Source of the DNA: Actinophytocola algeriensis
GTDB taxonomy: Bacteria; Actinomycetota; Actinomycetes; Mycobacteriales; Pseudonocardiaceae
Direction of reading: 5' to 3'
DNA: 64,000 bases
Assembly: GCF_014203735.1 (NCBI RefSeq)
Contig: NZ_JACHJQ010000004.1
Location: 744,001 to 808,000, forward strand
Shown here: positions 37,357 through 47,172 of the stretch, piece by piece
Position numbering within the stretch: position 1 is the stretch's first letter
Layout: every line of letters begins with the position of its first letter
Notes under the pieces: model-generated
Told to the model about the DNA's origin: nothing
Database searches by the model: none
What the model saw: only the letters and a program-made list of their open reading frames with translations
Translations under genes and position numbers: made by a program

Positions 37357-38855
37357 TGACCGCCGCGACCGTCCTCGACTACGACGAGGTCATCGAGCGC
37401 TTCGACCCGGTGCTCGGCCTCGAGGTGCACGTCGAGCTGAACACGCACACGAAGATGTTCTGCGGCTGCCCGACCACGTTCGGCGCGGAGCCCAACACGC
37501 AGGTCTGCCCGACCTGTCTCGGTCTGCCGGGCTCGCTGCCGGTGGTGAACCGGGTGGCCGTCGAGTCGGCCATGCGGATCGGGCTCGCGCTGAACTGCGA
37601 GATCGCGCCGTGGTGCCGATTCGCGCGGAAGAACTACTTCTACCCGGACATGCCGAAGAACTTCCAGACCTCGCAGTACGACGAGCCGATCGCGTTCAAC
37701 GGCTCGCTGGACGTGACGCTCGAGGACGGCACGGTGGTGACCGTCGCGATCGAACGCGCGCACATGGAGGAGGACACCGGCAAGTCGCTGCACGTCGGGG
37801 GCGCCACCGGGCGGATCCACGGCGCGGACCACTCGCTGCTGGACTACAACCGCGCCGGCGTGCCGCTGATCGAGATCGTGACGAAGCCGATCGAGGGCAT
37901 GGGTGAGCGGGCGCCGGAGGTGGCGCGCGCCTACGTGTCGACGCTGCGCGACCTGCTGCGGGCGCTCGACGTCTCGGACGTCCGGATGGACCAGGGCTCG
38001 CTGCGCTGCGACGCGAACGTGTCGCTGATGTCCAAGGGCGCCACGGAGTTCGGCACCCGCACCGAGACCAAGAACGTCAACTCGCTGCGCAGTGTCGAGC
38101 GCGCGGTGCGCTACGAGATGACCCGGCAGGCGGCGATCCTGGTCGAGGGCGGGTCGATCCTGCAGGAGACCCGGCACTTCCAGGAGGCCACCGGCACCAC
38201 GTCCGCCGGCCGCCGCAAGGAGACCTCGGAGGACTACCGGTACTTCCCGGAGCCCGACCTGGTGCCGATCGCGCCGCCGGCCGAGTGGGTGGAGCAGCTG
38301 CGGGCGACGCTGCCGGAGATGCCGTCGGAGCGCCGCAAGCGCATCCAGGCCGACTGGCAGCTGACCGACCTCGAGCTGCGCGACCTGGTCAACGCGGGTG
38401 CGGTGGACCTGGTGGCGGCGACCGTCGACGCGGGCGCGTCCCCGGCGGAGGCCCGTGCGTGGTGGGTGAGCTACCTGTCGCAGGAGGCGAACTCGCGCGG
38501 CCTCGAGCTGGCCGCGCTGCCGATCACCCCGCCGCAGGTGGCACGCGTGTCGGCGCTGGTGGCCGAGGGCAAGCTGACGAACAAGCTGGCCCGCGAGGTC
38601 ATCGACGGTGTCCTGGCGGGCGAGGGCGAGCCGGACGAGGTGGTCGAGAAGCGTGGCCTCGCGGTCGTGTCCGACGACAGCGCCCTGTACGCCGCGATCG
38701 ACGAGGCACTGGCGGCGCAGCCGGACGTGGCGGACAAGATCCGCGGCGGCAAGGTGGCCGCCGCGGGCGCCATCGTGGGTGCGGTCATGAAGACCACGAA
38801 GGGCCAGGCCGACGCGAAGCGGGTGCGCGAACTGATCCTGGAGCGCTGCACGTAA
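37356..38855 (+). CDS. gatB: Asp-tRNA(Asn)/Glu-tRNA(Gln) amidotransferase subunit B
   Basis: The tRNA-binding kinase subunit. Its 499 residues include the N-terminal cradle with [18 protein letters not shown], the zinc-site cysteines in [15 protein letters not shown], and [16 protein letters not shown]. The C-terminal helical and YqeY-like domain ends in the conserved [14 protein letters not shown]. Together with GatC and GatA it amidates mischarged Gln and Asn tRNAs. Confidence 0.97.
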   Translation: MTAATVLDYDEVIERFDPVLGLEVHVELNTHTKMFCGCPTTFGAEPNTQVCPTCLGLPGSLPVVNRVAVESAMRIGLALNCEIAPWCRFARKNYFYPDMPKNFQTSQYDEPIAFNGSLDVTLEDGTVVTVAIERAHMEEDTGKSLHVGGATGRIHGADHSLLDYNRAGVPLIEIVTKPIEGMGERAPEVARAYVSTLRDLLRALDVSDVRMDQGSLRCDANVSLMSKGATEFGTRTETKNVNSLRSVERAVRYEMTRQAAILVEGGSILQETRHFQEATGTTSAGRRKETSEDYRYFPEPDLVPIAPPAEWVEQLRATLPEMPSERRKRIQADWQLTDLELRDLVNAGAVDLVAATVDAGASPAEARAWWVSYLSQEANSRGLELAALPITPPQVARVSALVAEGKLTNKLAREVIDGVLAGEGEPDEVVEKRGLAVVSDDSALYAAIDEALAAQPDVADKIRGGKVAAAGAIVGAVMKTTKGQADAKRVRELILERCT

Positions 38856-38871
38856 CGGCAGCAGGTCTGCC

Positions 38872-41800
38872 ATGGCGGTCAAGTTCTGCGTCCTCGGTCC
38901 TCTGCAGATCACCGGCCACGACGGCCGGTGGCTGCGCCTGCGCGGGGACCGGCAGCGGTCGCTGCTCGCCATGCTGCTGTTCCACGCCAACGAGCGGGTG
39001 CCGACGGACCGGCTCGTCGACGCGCTGTGGCCGGACGTCCCGCCGAAGTCCTACGCGTCGAACCTGCACACGTACGTGTCCCGGCTCCGGGACCGGCTCG
39101 GTCACACGCTCATCGACCACGCCGGTCCCGGCTACCGGCTGCACGTCGCCGACGCGGACCTTGACCTGCTGACGTTCCGCGCGGCCAGCGAGTCCGGCCG
39201 GGCCGCGCTGCGGGACGGCGACGCCGAGACCGCCGCCCGGCAGCTGCGGCTCGCGCTCGACCAGTGGCGGGACCGCCCGCTCGCCGACCTCGCCCTGTCC
39301 GCGCTCGACACCGAGGTGGCGCGGCTGGAGATCGAGCGGCTCACCGTCTTCGAGGACTGGGTCGAGGCGGAGCTGGCGGCGGGCCGCCACGCCGAGCTGC
39401 TGGGCGAGCTGCAGGCCGCGGTGGCGGCGAACCCGTTGCGGGAACGGCTGGTCGGGCAGCTCATGCGGGCGCTGCGCAGTGCCGGTCGCCAGGTCGACGC
39501 GCTCGCCGCGTACCGCACCGCCCGCGCCACGCTCGTCGAGGAGGCCGGTCTCGAACCCGGCGCCGGGCTGCGGGCCGTGCACACGGAGATCCTGCGGGGT
39601 GACGGTGACGACGGCGGCGCACCCGCCGACGAGTGGCCGATCCGCCAGCTCCCCGCCGACATCCGCGGGTTCACCGGCCGCGACCACGTCGTCGACGAGC
39701 TGTCCACGCTGCTCACCGGCACCGACGGGCTCCCGGTCGTGCTGACCGGCGAACCGGGTGTCGGCAAGAGCACGCTGGCCGTCCGCGTCGCGCGCCGCCT
39801 GCAGGCCGCGTTCCCCGACGGCCAGCTCTACGCCCACCTCGCCGGTGCCACCGCGCCCCGCCCGGTCGACGACGTCCTCACCGACCTGCTGCGCAGCCTC
39901 GGCGTCACCGGGCCCGGCATCCCCGACGACGTGCACGCGAAGGCCGCCGTGCTGCGCAGCCGCCTCGCCGACCGCCGCGTGCTGCTCGTGCTCGACGACG
40001 CGGCCGATCCCGGCCAGGTCCGCCCGCTGCTGCCCGGTACCCCGAGCACGACGGTGCTCGTGACCAGCAGGCGCAGGCTCAGTGGACTCCTCAACGCGCG
40101 CCGCGTCACGGTCGGTTCGCTCACCGACGACGAGGCGCTCGACCTGCTCGCCACGCTCGCGGGCCCGCGCGTGACCGCCGACCAGGACGGCGCGCGCCGC
40201 ATCGCCGCCGCGTGCGGCAACCTGCCGCTGGCACTGCGCATCGCGGGCACCCGCCTCGCACTGCGGCCGCAGCTGCGGCTCACCACGCTCGCCGACCGCC
40301 TCGAGGACGAACGCCGCCGCCTCGACGAGCTGTCGGTCAGCGACCTGCAGGTCCGTGCCGGTCTCGAGCTGAGCTACGCGGCACTGACCGAACCCGCTCG
40401 CGGCACGTTCCGGCTGATCGGCGCGGCCGCGGTCACCAACATCCCCGCGTGGGCGATCACCGTGCTGCAGGACGGGGCCGCGGGGGAGGACGCCGTCGAC
40501 GAGCTGGTCGAGTCGAGTCTGCTGCAGCCCGCGGACGACGACGCGTGCGGCGAGCCCCGCTACGAGTTCCACGACCTCGTGCTGACCTTCGCCAGGGAAC
40601 GGCTGCTCGCCGAGGACGGCGAGGGTGCGTGCGACCGCGCGGCGGCCAAGCTGCTGGACGCGATCCTCGCGGTCGCCGACCTGCTTGGCCGCGACCTGCC
40701 GAAGGTGTTCCCGGCGCTGGACCCGGCCATGGACATCGACGAGCCCGTACCGGCGCCACAGCTGCCGGCGGACAGCCTGGCCCGCTACGCCGCCGATCCG
40801 GACGGCTGGTTCGCGATCGAACGCCCGTCGCTGGTGGCGGGCATCGGCCTGCTCACGACCATCGGGATGTACCGGCGGGCGGCGCGGATCTTCGAGCGGC
40901 TCGCGCGGTACCTGTGGCCGCAGGGTTCGTACGCGGACCTGCGGACGTGCGCGTCGGCCATCGCGGAGGCCGGGCGCGCGGCCGGGGACGAGCAGGTCGA
41001 GGTGTGGGCGGAGGCCGTGCACGCCAGGGTGCTGCACGTGCGGGGCCGGTACGCCGACGCGGTGGAGAAGTACCGGTGGTGCGCCGAGCGGCTCGACGGC
41101 GACCGGTCCGCGCTCGCGTGGGTGCTGACGAACCTCGCCGACTGCCTCACCGGGCTCGGCGTGCCGGAGGAGGCCCTCGCGCTGACCGACCGCGCGGCCG
41201 CACTGTCCACAGTGGATGCGGTAGCGGCGGCGAGGTCGGCGGCGCTGAACCGGTTGGGCCGTCCCGCCGAGTCGGTGCACGTGGACACGGCCGCGCTCGC
41301 GGCCGCCCGCCAGTCGGCCGATCCGCGTGCGGAGGCGGGCGCGCTGCAGAGCCTGTCGTGGAGCCTCGCGCTGACGGGGGAACTGGACCGGGCGGCGACC
41401 GCGGCACAGGACGCGGTGGCGCTGCTGCGGGACACCACGGCCCGGCGGGCGCTGGCGCGGGCGCTGCGGACGTTGGGCGCGATCCACGCTGGACGCGGGG
41501 AACGGGCCAGCGCGCTGGCCGCGTTCACGGAGTGCCGCGCGATCGCGGAGGAGATCAACGAGGTGCCGAGGGTCCTGTCGAGCAGGCGGGCGATCGCGGC
41601 GAGCTGGGTCGGCGACGGCCGCGCCGCCGAGGCGGTGGCGGAACTGCGGGCCTGTGTCGCCGAGTACCGGGAGATGGGCTCGACGTCCTCGACCGCGATC
41701 ACGCTGCGGCTGCTGGCCGCGGCGCACGACGCGGCGGGTTCCCCCGGCGCCGCGGCGGAGGCGCGTGCGGAGGCCGACCGGACGGCCGACCCCCGCGACA

Positions 41801-41874
41801 GCAACGCGCGTGCGCTCACGGCGTTGCTCATGAGCCTCACCAGGGTGCCGGGCCCCTCGCTCGCGGCACCCTGA
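38872..41874 (+). CDS. SARP/AfsR-type regulator (BTAD, NB-ARC, TPR)
   Basis: A 1000-residue transcriptional regulator. An OmpR-like winged helix (residues 1-95; LRLRGDRQRSLLAMLL, PPKSYASNLHTYVSRLR) and bacterial transcriptional activation domain (about 100-245) are followed by an NB-ARC ATPase with the P-loop GEPGVGKST near residue 295 and LLVLDDAAD. The C-terminal third is TPR-like repeats. This AfsR architecture senses a signal through the NB-ARC/TPR part and activates promoters, often of secondary-metabolite genes. No biosynthetic cluster adjoins it here, so the targets are unknown. It starts 16 bp after gatB. Confidence 0.9.
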   Translation: MAVKFCVLGPLQITGHDGRWLRLRGDRQRSLLAMLLFHANERVPTDRLVDALWPDVPPKSYASNLHTYVSRLRDRLGHTLIDHAGPGYRLHVADADLDLLTFRAASESGRAALRDGDAETAARQLRLALDQWRDRPLADLALSALDTEVARLEIERLTVFEDWVEAELAAGRHAELLGELQAAVAANPLRERLVGQLMRALRSAGRQVDALAAYRTARATLVEEAGLEPGAGLRAVHTEILRGDGDDGGAPADEWPIRQLPADIRGFTGRDHVVDELSTLLTGTDGLPVVLTGEPGVGKSTLAVRVARRLQAAFPDGQLYAHLAGATAPRPVDDVLTDLLRSLGVTGPGIPDDVHAKAAVLRSRLADRRVLLVLDDAADPGQVRPLLPGTPSTTVLVTSRRRLSGLLNARRVTVGSLTDDEALDLLATLAGPRVTADQDGARRIAAACGNLPLALRIAGTRLALRPQLRLTTLADRLEDERRRLDELSVSDLQVRAGLELSYAALTEPARGTFRLIGAAAVTNIPAWAITVLQDGAAGEDAVDELVESSLLQPADDDACGEPRYEFHDLVLTFARERLLAEDGEGACDRAAAKLLDAILAVADLLGRDLPKVFPALDPAMDIDEPVPAPQLPADSLARYAADPDGWFAIERPSLVAGIGLLTTIGMYRRAARIFERLARYLWPQGSYADLRTCASAIAEAGRAAGDEQVEVWAEAVHARVLHVRGRYADAVEKYRWCAERLDGDRSALAWVLTNLADCLTGLGVPEEALALTDRAAALSTVDAVAAARSAALNRLGRPAESVHVDTAALAAARQSADPRAEAGALQSLSWSLALTGELDRAATAAQDAVALLRDTTARRALARALRTLGAIHAGRGERASALAAFTECRAIAEEINEVPRVLSSRRAIAASWVGDGRAAEAVAELRACVAEYREMGSTSSTAITLRLLAAAHDAAGSPGAAAEARAEADRTADPRDSNARALTALLMSLTRVPGPSLAAP

Positions 41875-41878
41875 GCGG

Positions 41879-42397
41879 TCATGCCTTGGTGGCCTTGGCG
41901 TACCGGCCGATGGCGGGCAGCCACGTGAACACGATCGCGAGGATGCCGCCCAGGATCGCGAGCATCGCGAGACCGGCCATCGCCGTGGTCGTCTCGTCCC
42001 CGAGGATCACCAGGCTGAAGATCATGGTGAACGCGGCCGAGATGGTGACGAGGATGCGGGCGGCCTTGCCCGCCTTGAGCATGAGCAGGCCGAAGACGAG
42101 CAGCGCGGCCCCCGCGCCGGCGGCCAGGTAGCCGCGGGTGGTGAAGGTGCTCACGAAGTCGTCGGTCGACGTGTAGCCCGCGAGGTTCGAGAACAGCTCC
42201 AGGTCGGAGTCGGACACCTCGGGCAGCCCTGCCTGCACGAGCAGGTCCTTGACCAGTTCCTTGCCCCCGGTGGCGATCAGGATGCCGTTGACGATCGCCG
42301 CGAGCGCGGTGACCACGGTGATGCCGATCGCCGCGACGAGCACCCCTGGCCGGCCGGTGACGGCGGGCGCGGTCGGCGTAGCCGGAATTGCGGACAC
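41879..42397 (-). CDS. Four-helix membrane protein
   Basis: A 172-residue protein with four transmembrane helices. Helix 1 (about residues 17-37) is separated from the others by a soluble loop of about 50 residues (ELVKDLLVQAGLPEVSDSD and TSTDDFVST), and helices 2-4 follow closely. GTG at 42397 has AAGGAG 5 nt upstream. No family recognised. It is convergent with the SARP gene across a 4-bp gap. Confidence 0.7.
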   Translation of the reverse strand: MSAIPATPTAPAVTGRPGVLVAAIGITVVTALAAIVNGILIATGGKELVKDLLVQAGLPEVSDSDLELFSNLAGYTSTDDFVSTFTTRGYLAAGAGAALLVFGLLMLKAGKAARILVTISAAFTMIFSLVILGDETTTAMAGLAMLAILGGILAIVFTWLPAIGRYAKATKA

Positions 42398-42608
42398 GAT
42401 TCTCCTTGCTGAGTAACGGAAAAGAGGCAAGGTGAGCACGGACACGACACCCCTCGGATCGCGGTGCTCACCCAGGCGCAGCAGGCTAGGAGACCGCGCC
42501 ACACGGAGCGCACACAGAACGGGTGGGGCTGTCCCCACCGGTGATCCACCGGTCCGCCCCATCCGTCGGCGATCATGCTCCGGCAGAGTCGCCGCATGGG
42601 GGAAACCA

Positions 42609-42860
42609 GGGCAAGACAACGGAAACCCGTCATTCGCCGCGCTGGACGGCAGGCTCGACGGCGTGAGCGCGGTCGTCTACCTGGGGTACGCGATCACCGC
42701 CTGGAATCGCTCCCAGAAGCTGTTCACCGACGAGTTCCTGGCGCGGCTGGCGCACCCGACGGGGGCGCTCGCGGAGGTGCTGGCGGCCAACGACGACCCG
42801 TCCCGGTGGTGGCCGTCCGTGCCGGTGCGCCTGTACGCCGGGCACGGCCGACCGGGACTG
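42609..42860 (+). pseudogene. Internal fragment of an alpha/beta-hydrolase or secreted lipase-like gene
   Basis: One frame reads GQDNGNPSFAALDGRLDGVS and continues with VVYLGYAITAWNRSQKLFTD, FLARLAHPTGALAEVLAAND and WWPSVPVRLYAGHG. This resembles the lid and late core of a secreted lipase-type alpha/beta hydrolase, where the final VPVRLYHG-like strand normally precedes the acid residue. There is no start, nucleophile elbow or C-terminal histidine, so only an internal piece survives. The remainder of 42398-42868 shows no gene. Confidence 0.5.
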
Positions 42861-42868
42861 GTGAGACC

Positions 42869-42902
42869 GACGGTCCGTTCGAGGTGTGCTCGACGGACCG
42901 TC
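42869..42902. terminator. Strong hairpin terminator after the lipoprotein gene
   Basis: Positions 42869-42883 pair with 42889-42902 as a 14-bp GC-rich stem with one bulged T and a 5-nt GTGTG loop. It lies 8 bp beyond the stop codon of the minus-strand beta-propeller lipoprotein gene and is the clearest terminator in the window. Confidence 0.75.
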
Positions 42903-42909
42903 ACCGGCG

Positions 42910-44091
42910 TCAGTCGGGGCCGTTGCCGCCGCCGCTGGTGGGCGGCACGATGACGACCGCGCGGTCGTCGCTCGACACCGGGGTGCCGCCTTCCTTGTTG
43001 ACCGTGCCCACGACCGCGACCTGCTCGTTCACCGCGTCCATGCCGCCGAGCCTGCCGAAGCCCTCGTCCTTCTCGAGCGAGATCTGCGGCTTGCCGGAGA
43101 ACGACCCGTCCTGCGCGATCGGCAGCATCTGCGCGTTGCCCGCGGTCGACATGACGGTCACCACCCCGGAGGCCGTCGCCGCGCACCCGGCGACGCCCGG
43201 CCGGTCCGGCCACGTCCACGCGGGCGTGGTCAGCGGCTTGCCGGGCTCCAGCCGGTACAGGACGTCCTGCGTCGCGGTCCGGTCGGTCACCCAGGTGCTC
43301 GAACCGTCGAACGGCGCGCACACGCCGCCCGGCGCGTGGAGTCCGCTCGCCATCACGAGCGACCCGGGTGTCGGGTTGCCCTGGGCAGGCTGGCCTGCCG
43401 CGTCGAACCGCAGCACCTTGCCGGCCAGCGACTTCAGGTCGCCGGCCAGGTTCACGTTGCCCGCGTCGCCGGTGGCCAGCAGCAGCGCGCCGCGCCGGTC
43501 CAGTGCGAGGGCGCCCCGGTTGTTCGTGGCGCCGCGGGGGATGCCGGTGATGATCGGCTTCGGCACGTCACCCGGCGCGATCCGCACCACGCGGTTGTCG
43601 GTCGCGGTCGTGACGTACGCGAAGATCAGCTGGTCCTCGGCGTAGGTGGGGGAGAGGGCGAGCCCGGTGAGGCCGCCGTCGGTGCTCCCGTCGACCGGCA
43701 CGGTCGCCACCAGCTGCGGGTCCGAGCCCATCTTGACCCGCAGGATCCGGCCGGTGCGCCGCTCGCCGACCAGCGCGGTCGGGTCGCGGCCGTCGCCGGG
43801 CAGCGCGGCGACCGCGGTGATGGTGTCCATGCAGGTGCCGATGACCGCCGGGTCGTAGTCGGTGCACCCGTCCGGCGGCGGGATCTCGGTCGGCCGCTCG
43901 GCTCGGCCGCCACCCGGTTCACCGCCCTGGCCCTCGCCGGGGACCTGCGGTTCCGGTCCGCCCTGCGGGGTGAGCTGCTCCTGCGGCCGCCAGCTCTCCG
44001 GCGGCGGCTGGTCCGTGAACGTCGCGCAGCCCGCCGTCAGCAGGACGCCGCCCAGCACGCCCGCCACCAGCACACGCGACCTCAAGGACAT
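42910..44091 (-). CDS. Lipoprotein with sorbosone/glucose dehydrogenase-like beta-propeller
   Basis: A 393-residue exported protein. The signal peptide ends in a lipobox (LLTAGC, lipidated Cys about residue 22). A Pro/Gly-rich linker leads to a propeller with GSDH-type blocks: [61 protein letters not shown] and VMASGLHAPGGVC. PQQ-dependent family members oxidise sugars, but many actinobacterial homologues are unproven and this one may be non-catalytic. ATG at 44091 is favoured by TAGCGT 8 nt upstream. Divergent from the hydroxyacid dehydrogenase gene and followed by a strong terminator. Confidence 0.82.
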   Translation of the reverse strand: MSLRSRVLVAGVLGGVLLTAGCATFTDQPPPESWRPQEQLTPQGGPEPQVPGEGQGGEPGGGRAERPTEIPPPDGCTDYDPAVIGTCMDTITAVAALPGDGRDPTALVGERRTGRILRVKMGSDPQLVATVPVDGSTDGGLTGLALSPTYAEDQLIFAYVTTATDNRVVRIAPGDVPKPIITGIPRGATNNRGALALDRRGALLLATGDAGNVNLAGDLKSLAGKVLRFDAAGQPAQGNPTPGSLVMASGLHAPGGVCAPFDGSSTWVTDRTATQDVLYRLEPGKPLTTPAWTWPDRPGVAGCAATASGVVTVMSTAGNAQMLPIAQDGSFSGKPQISLEKDEGFGRLGGMDAVNEQVAVVGTVNKEGGTPVSSDDRAVVIVPPTSGGGNGPD

Positions 44092-44099
44092 GCGGCCCA

Positions 44100-44105
44100 C
44101 GCTAG
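44100..44105 (-). promoter_or_regulatory. Candidate -10 element for the lipoprotein gene
   Basis: TAGCGT on the minus strand lies 8 nt before ATG 44091. Confidence 0.45.
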
Positions 44106-44131
44106 GGTCCCGCCCGTGAACCTCGGGTAAG

Positions 44132-44137
44132 TAGGGT
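44132..44137 (+). promoter_or_regulatory. Candidate -10 element for the 2-hydroxyacid dehydrogenase gene
   Basis: TAGGGT overlaps the in-frame GTG at 44136 and ends 7 nt before GTG 44145, so the later codon is the likely start. Confidence 0.5.
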
Positions 44138-44144
44138 GCCTGAC

Positions 44145-45050
44145 GTGACGATCACCGTGCTGGTGCCCGACGAGGCCGGCGAGACCGCGCTGACCGGCGT
44201 GAACGGCCTCGACGTGGTCCGCTACGACACCGCGGGGGCGCTGCCGGGGCACGCCGAGGTGCTCGTGCCGGGGTTCCTCGCACCCGCCGACCCGGAGTCG
44301 CTGGTCGCGGCGCTGCCGAACCTGCGGCTCATCCAGCTGCTCACGGCGGGTGCGGAGAACTGGATCGGCCGCGTGCCCGCGCACGTCATGCTGTCGGTGG
44401 CCCGTGGTGCGCACGGCGGCAGCACCGCGGAGTGGGCGCTCGCCACGCTGCTCGCGGTGTACCGGGACCTGATCCCGTTCGAGCGGGAGCGGGTGGCCGG
44501 GACGTGGGGCCGCAGGCCGACCGAGACGTTGATCGACAAGAAGGTGCTGGTCATCGGGGCCGGTGACCTGGGAACACAGCTGAAGCGCAGGCTGTCCGCG
44601 TGCGATGCGACGACCACGCTCGTCGGCACGAGGGCCCGCGACGGCGTGCACGGCTTCGACGAGGTGCCCGACCTGCTGGGCGCACACGACGCGGTGGTCA
44701 TGATGGTGCCGCTCACGCCGGCCACCGAGGGGATGGCCGACGCGGCGTTCCTGTCCAGGATGCGGGACGGTGCCGTGCTCGTGAACGCGGCCCGCGGCAA
44801 GGTCGTCGACACCGGCGCGCTGGTCGCCGAACTGGCGAGCGGCAGGCTGCGCGCCGCCCTGGACGTGACGGAACCGGAGCCGCCGCCCGCCGGCCACCCG
44901 CTGTGGACGGTGCCGAACCTGCTGCTCACCCCGCATGTCGCGGCGAGCGTCGAGGGGTACGAGCGCCGTGCGTACGCGGTGGTGGCGCAGGAGATCGCGC
45001 GGTACGCGGCGGGGGAGCGCCTGCACAATCTCGTACAGGGCGATTACTGA
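44145..45050 (+). CDS. D-isomer-specific 2-hydroxyacid dehydrogenase family protein
   Basis: A roughly 301-residue NAD(P)-dependent oxidoreductase. The Rossmann motif GAGDLG is near residue 145, and the catalytic set is visible as Arg in NAARGKVVD, Glu in DVTEPEPPPAGHPLW and His in LLTPHVAAS. It interconverts a 2-oxoacid and a D-2-hydroxyacid; phosphoglycerate- and glyoxylate-type members share these motifs and the substrate cannot be picked. The start at 44145 rests on the -10 position. Confidence 0.88.
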   Translation: MTITVLVPDEAGETALTGVNGLDVVRYDTAGALPGHAEVLVPGFLAPADPESLVAALPNLRLIQLLTAGAENWIGRVPAHVMLSVARGAHGGSTAEWALATLLAVYRDLIPFERERVAGTWGRRPTETLIDKKVLVIGAGDLGTQLKRRLSACDATTTLVGTRARDGVHGFDEVPDLLGAHDAVVMMVPLTPATEGMADAAFLSRMRDGAVLVNAARGKVVDTGALVAELASGRLRAALDVTEPEPPPAGHPLWTVPNLLLTPHVAASVEGYERRAYAVVAQEIARYAAGERLHNLVQGDY

Positions 45051-45087
45051 TCGCGAGGTTGTGGCCCCACCCGATCGGCCTAGGCGT

Positions 45088-45093
45088 TACCCT
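45088..45093 (+). promoter_or_regulatory. Candidate -10 element for the DoxX gene
   Basis: TACCCT lies 7 nt before GTG 45101. Confidence 0.5.
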
Positions 45094-45100
45094 CCGCTGG

Positions 45101-45784
45101 GTGAGTACTGAAGACGACCGTGGCTACTACACCACGGGTGACTCCTCGTCCACGACCCAGAGCTTCGGTCCGCCCGCGGGCACCAGCTCGTCCTCCCTGT
45201 TCGATGAGGACGACGCGTACACGAGCCCGCCGACCACCGACTTCTCCAGCTTCGACGACCAGGAGCCGGAGGGCACCACCAAGGGCAGAAAGCCGGAGTG
45301 GCACCGCGGCCTCGACTTCGGCCTGCTGGTGCTGCGCCTCGCGATCGGTGCGTTCTTCGTCGCCCACGGCACCGACAAGCTGTTCGGCTGGTTCAACGAC
45401 GGCATGGGCATGGAGGCCACGAGGCAGCTGCTCACCGGGTTCGGTTTCACCGAGCCCGGCGCGCTGGCCTGGGTGGTCGCACTGAGCGAGACCGTCGGCG
45501 GTGTGCTCGTCATCCTCGGCCTGTTCTTCCCGGCAGGTACCGCGGCGCTCCTCGGCGTGATGGCCAACGTCATCGCGGTGAAGGGCGACTGGAACCTCTT
45601 CCTCGGCGACGTCGAGCTGGAGATGACCTACGCCGCGGCGGCGTTCGCCCTGCTGTTCACCGGGCCCGGCCGCTTCGCCCTGGACCGGCACACGCACTGG
45701 TGGCGCAAGGCCCCGGTGTACGGCTTCGTCTTCCTCATCCTGGCCGCGGGCCTGACCGTGGTCACGCTCGTCGTGTTCCGCTGA
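45101..45784 (+). CDS. DoxX-family membrane protein
   Basis: A 227-residue protein. A long Ser/Thr/Asp-rich hydrophilic N-terminus (about 70 residues) precedes a DoxX core of four helices with RLAIGAFFVAHGTDKLFGW about residue 87 and GLFFPAGTAALLGVMANVIA. DoxX-like proteins are linked in some actinobacteria to redox homeostasis at the membrane, but the biochemical role is unsettled. A leaderless start is likely from the -10 spacing. Confidence 0.85.
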   Translation: MSTEDDRGYYTTGDSSSTTQSFGPPAGTSSSSLFDEDDAYTSPPTTDFSSFDDQEPEGTTKGRKPEWHRGLDFGLLVLRLAIGAFFVAHGTDKLFGWFNDGMGMEATRQLLTGFGFTEPGALAWVVALSETVGGVLVILGLFFPAGTAALLGVMANVIAVKGDWNLFLGDVELEMTYAAAAFALLFTGPGRFALDRHTHWWRKAPVYGFVFLILAAGLTVVTLVVFR

Positions 45785-45790
45785 GATACT
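45785..45790 (+). promoter_or_regulatory. Candidate -10 element for hemW
   Basis: GATACT directly follows the DoxX stop codon and lies 6 nt before GTG 45797. Confidence 0.4.
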
Positions 45791-45796
45791 GGCCGG

Positions 45797-47029
45797 GTGC
45801 CATCAGCACTCCCGGACGGTGACGTAGCTCCCCCGGACGGCGCGCTACCCGGGTCGGCCCTGACCGGCCTGGGAAAGCGCCCGTTCGGGGTCTACGTGCA
45901 CGTCCCGTTCTGCGCCACCCGCTGCGGCTACTGCGACTTCAACACGTACACCGCCGCGGAGCTGGCCAGTTCCCCCGCATCGCCGCAGTCGTGGCTGGAC
46001 GGCCTCCGCACGGAACTGGCCCTGGCGGCCCGCGTGCTGGGCACACCGCCGAAGGCCGACACGGTCTTCGTGGGCGGCGGCACCCCGTCCCTCCTGGGTG
46101 CCGCGGGCCTGACGGACGTGCTGGACGCGGTCCGCGACACCGTGGGCCTGGCCCCCGACGCGGAAGTGACGACGGAGTCCAACCCGGAGTCCACCGGCCC
46201 GGCGTTCTTCGCACAGATCCGGGCCGCGGGCTACACCAGGATCTCGCTGGGCATGCAGTCCGCGGCTCCGCACGTGCTGGCCGTCCTCGACCGGACCCAC
46301 ACCCCGGGCAGAGCGGCGGAAGCGGCCCGCGAAGCCCGCCGGGCGGGCTTCGACCACGTCAACCTGGACCTGATCTACGGCACCCCGGGCGAGACGGCGT
46401 CGGACCTGGCGGCATCGCTGGACGCGGTGCTGGAAGCCGGGGTGGACCACGTCTCGGCGTACGCACTGATCATCGAAGAAGGCACCGCCCTGGCCCGCAG
46501 GATCAAGCGCGGCGACCTCCCCGCCCCGGACGACGACGTCCTGGCCGACCGCTACGAGCAGACGGACAAGGCCCTGGCCGCGGCGGGACTCCACTGGTAC
46601 GAGGTGTCGAACTGGGCCACCGAGCCCAAGGCGTGGTGCCGCCACAACCTGGGCTACTGGCACGGCGCCGACTGGTGGGGCGCGGGCCCCGGCGCCCACA
46701 GCCACGTCGGCGGCGTCCGCTGGTGGAACGTCAAACACCCGGCCCGCTACGCGGCCGAACTGGCGAAGGGCAACTCGCCTGCGGCAGCACGCGAAACCCT
46801 CACCCGGGAGGACCGCCACCTGGAACGGGTGATGCTGGAACTCCGCCTGGTGGACGGCCTCCCCATCGACGCGCTGTCCGAGGAGGCCCAGAAAGAAGCC
46901 CGGCTGGCAGCGGAGGAAGGCCTGCTGGACAAGGCCGCCATGGCGGGCGTGAACGGCCGCTTCGGCCGCTGCGTGCTCACCTTCACCGGCCGCCTGCTCG
47001 CGGACGCGGTGGTCCGCCGCCTGACCTGA
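45797..47029 (+). CDS. hemW: HemW-type radical SAM haem chaperone
   Basis: A 410-residue radical-SAM protein once annotated as oxygen-independent coproporphyrinogen oxidase. The 4Fe-4S site is CATRCGYCDF (Cys39, Cys43, Cys46), the CX3CX2C pattern without the fourth Cys of HemN; that supports HemW, which binds and delivers haem. Other blocks: FVGGGTPSLL, TTESNPES, RISLGMQSAAPHVL, VNLDLIYGTPGE and a C-terminal HemN_C domain. In mycobacteria this gene lies near hrcA; here the two are separated by a 7-kb island. Confidence 0.92.
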   Translation: MPSALPDGDVAPPDGALPGSALTGLGKRPFGVYVHVPFCATRCGYCDFNTYTAAELASSPASPQSWLDGLRTELALAARVLGTPPKADTVFVGGGTPSLLGAAGLTDVLDAVRDTVGLAPDAEVTTESNPESTGPAFFAQIRAAGYTRISLGMQSAAPHVLAVLDRTHTPGRAAEAAREARRAGFDHVNLDLIYGTPGETASDLAASLDAVLEAGVDHVSAYALIIEEGTALARRIKRGDLPAPDDDVLADRYEQTDKALAAAGLHWYEVSNWATEPKAWCRHNLGYWHGADWWGAGPGAHSHVGGVRWWNVKHPARYAAELAKGNSPAAARETLTREDRHLERVMLELRLVDGLPIDALSEEAQKEARLAAEEGLLDKAAMAGVNGRFGRCVLTFTGRLLADAVVRRLT

Positions 47030-47172
47030 CCCCCGCCCATCTCGCCGTTCCGGGCGAACGACCGCCCGTCGCGCCCGGCACTTGTCCACAGCCCGCCGCC
47101 CGACCCCCTCTTTCCGTCGGTGCCCTGCCGTAGCGTTGGACCCGGGGGCCGGAGGCCACCCCTCCTACCGTG

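Noticed and set aside
42575-43645. Long plus-strand frames running through 42575-44130
   Set aside because: They cover the lipoprotein gene in antisense and have shadow composition. Only the 42609-42860 frame resembles a protein family.
47082-47090. DnaA box (TTGTCCACA) after hemW, possible origin
   Set aside because: A single site with no cluster of further boxes, AT-rich stretch or dnaA/dnaN neighbours; probably chance.
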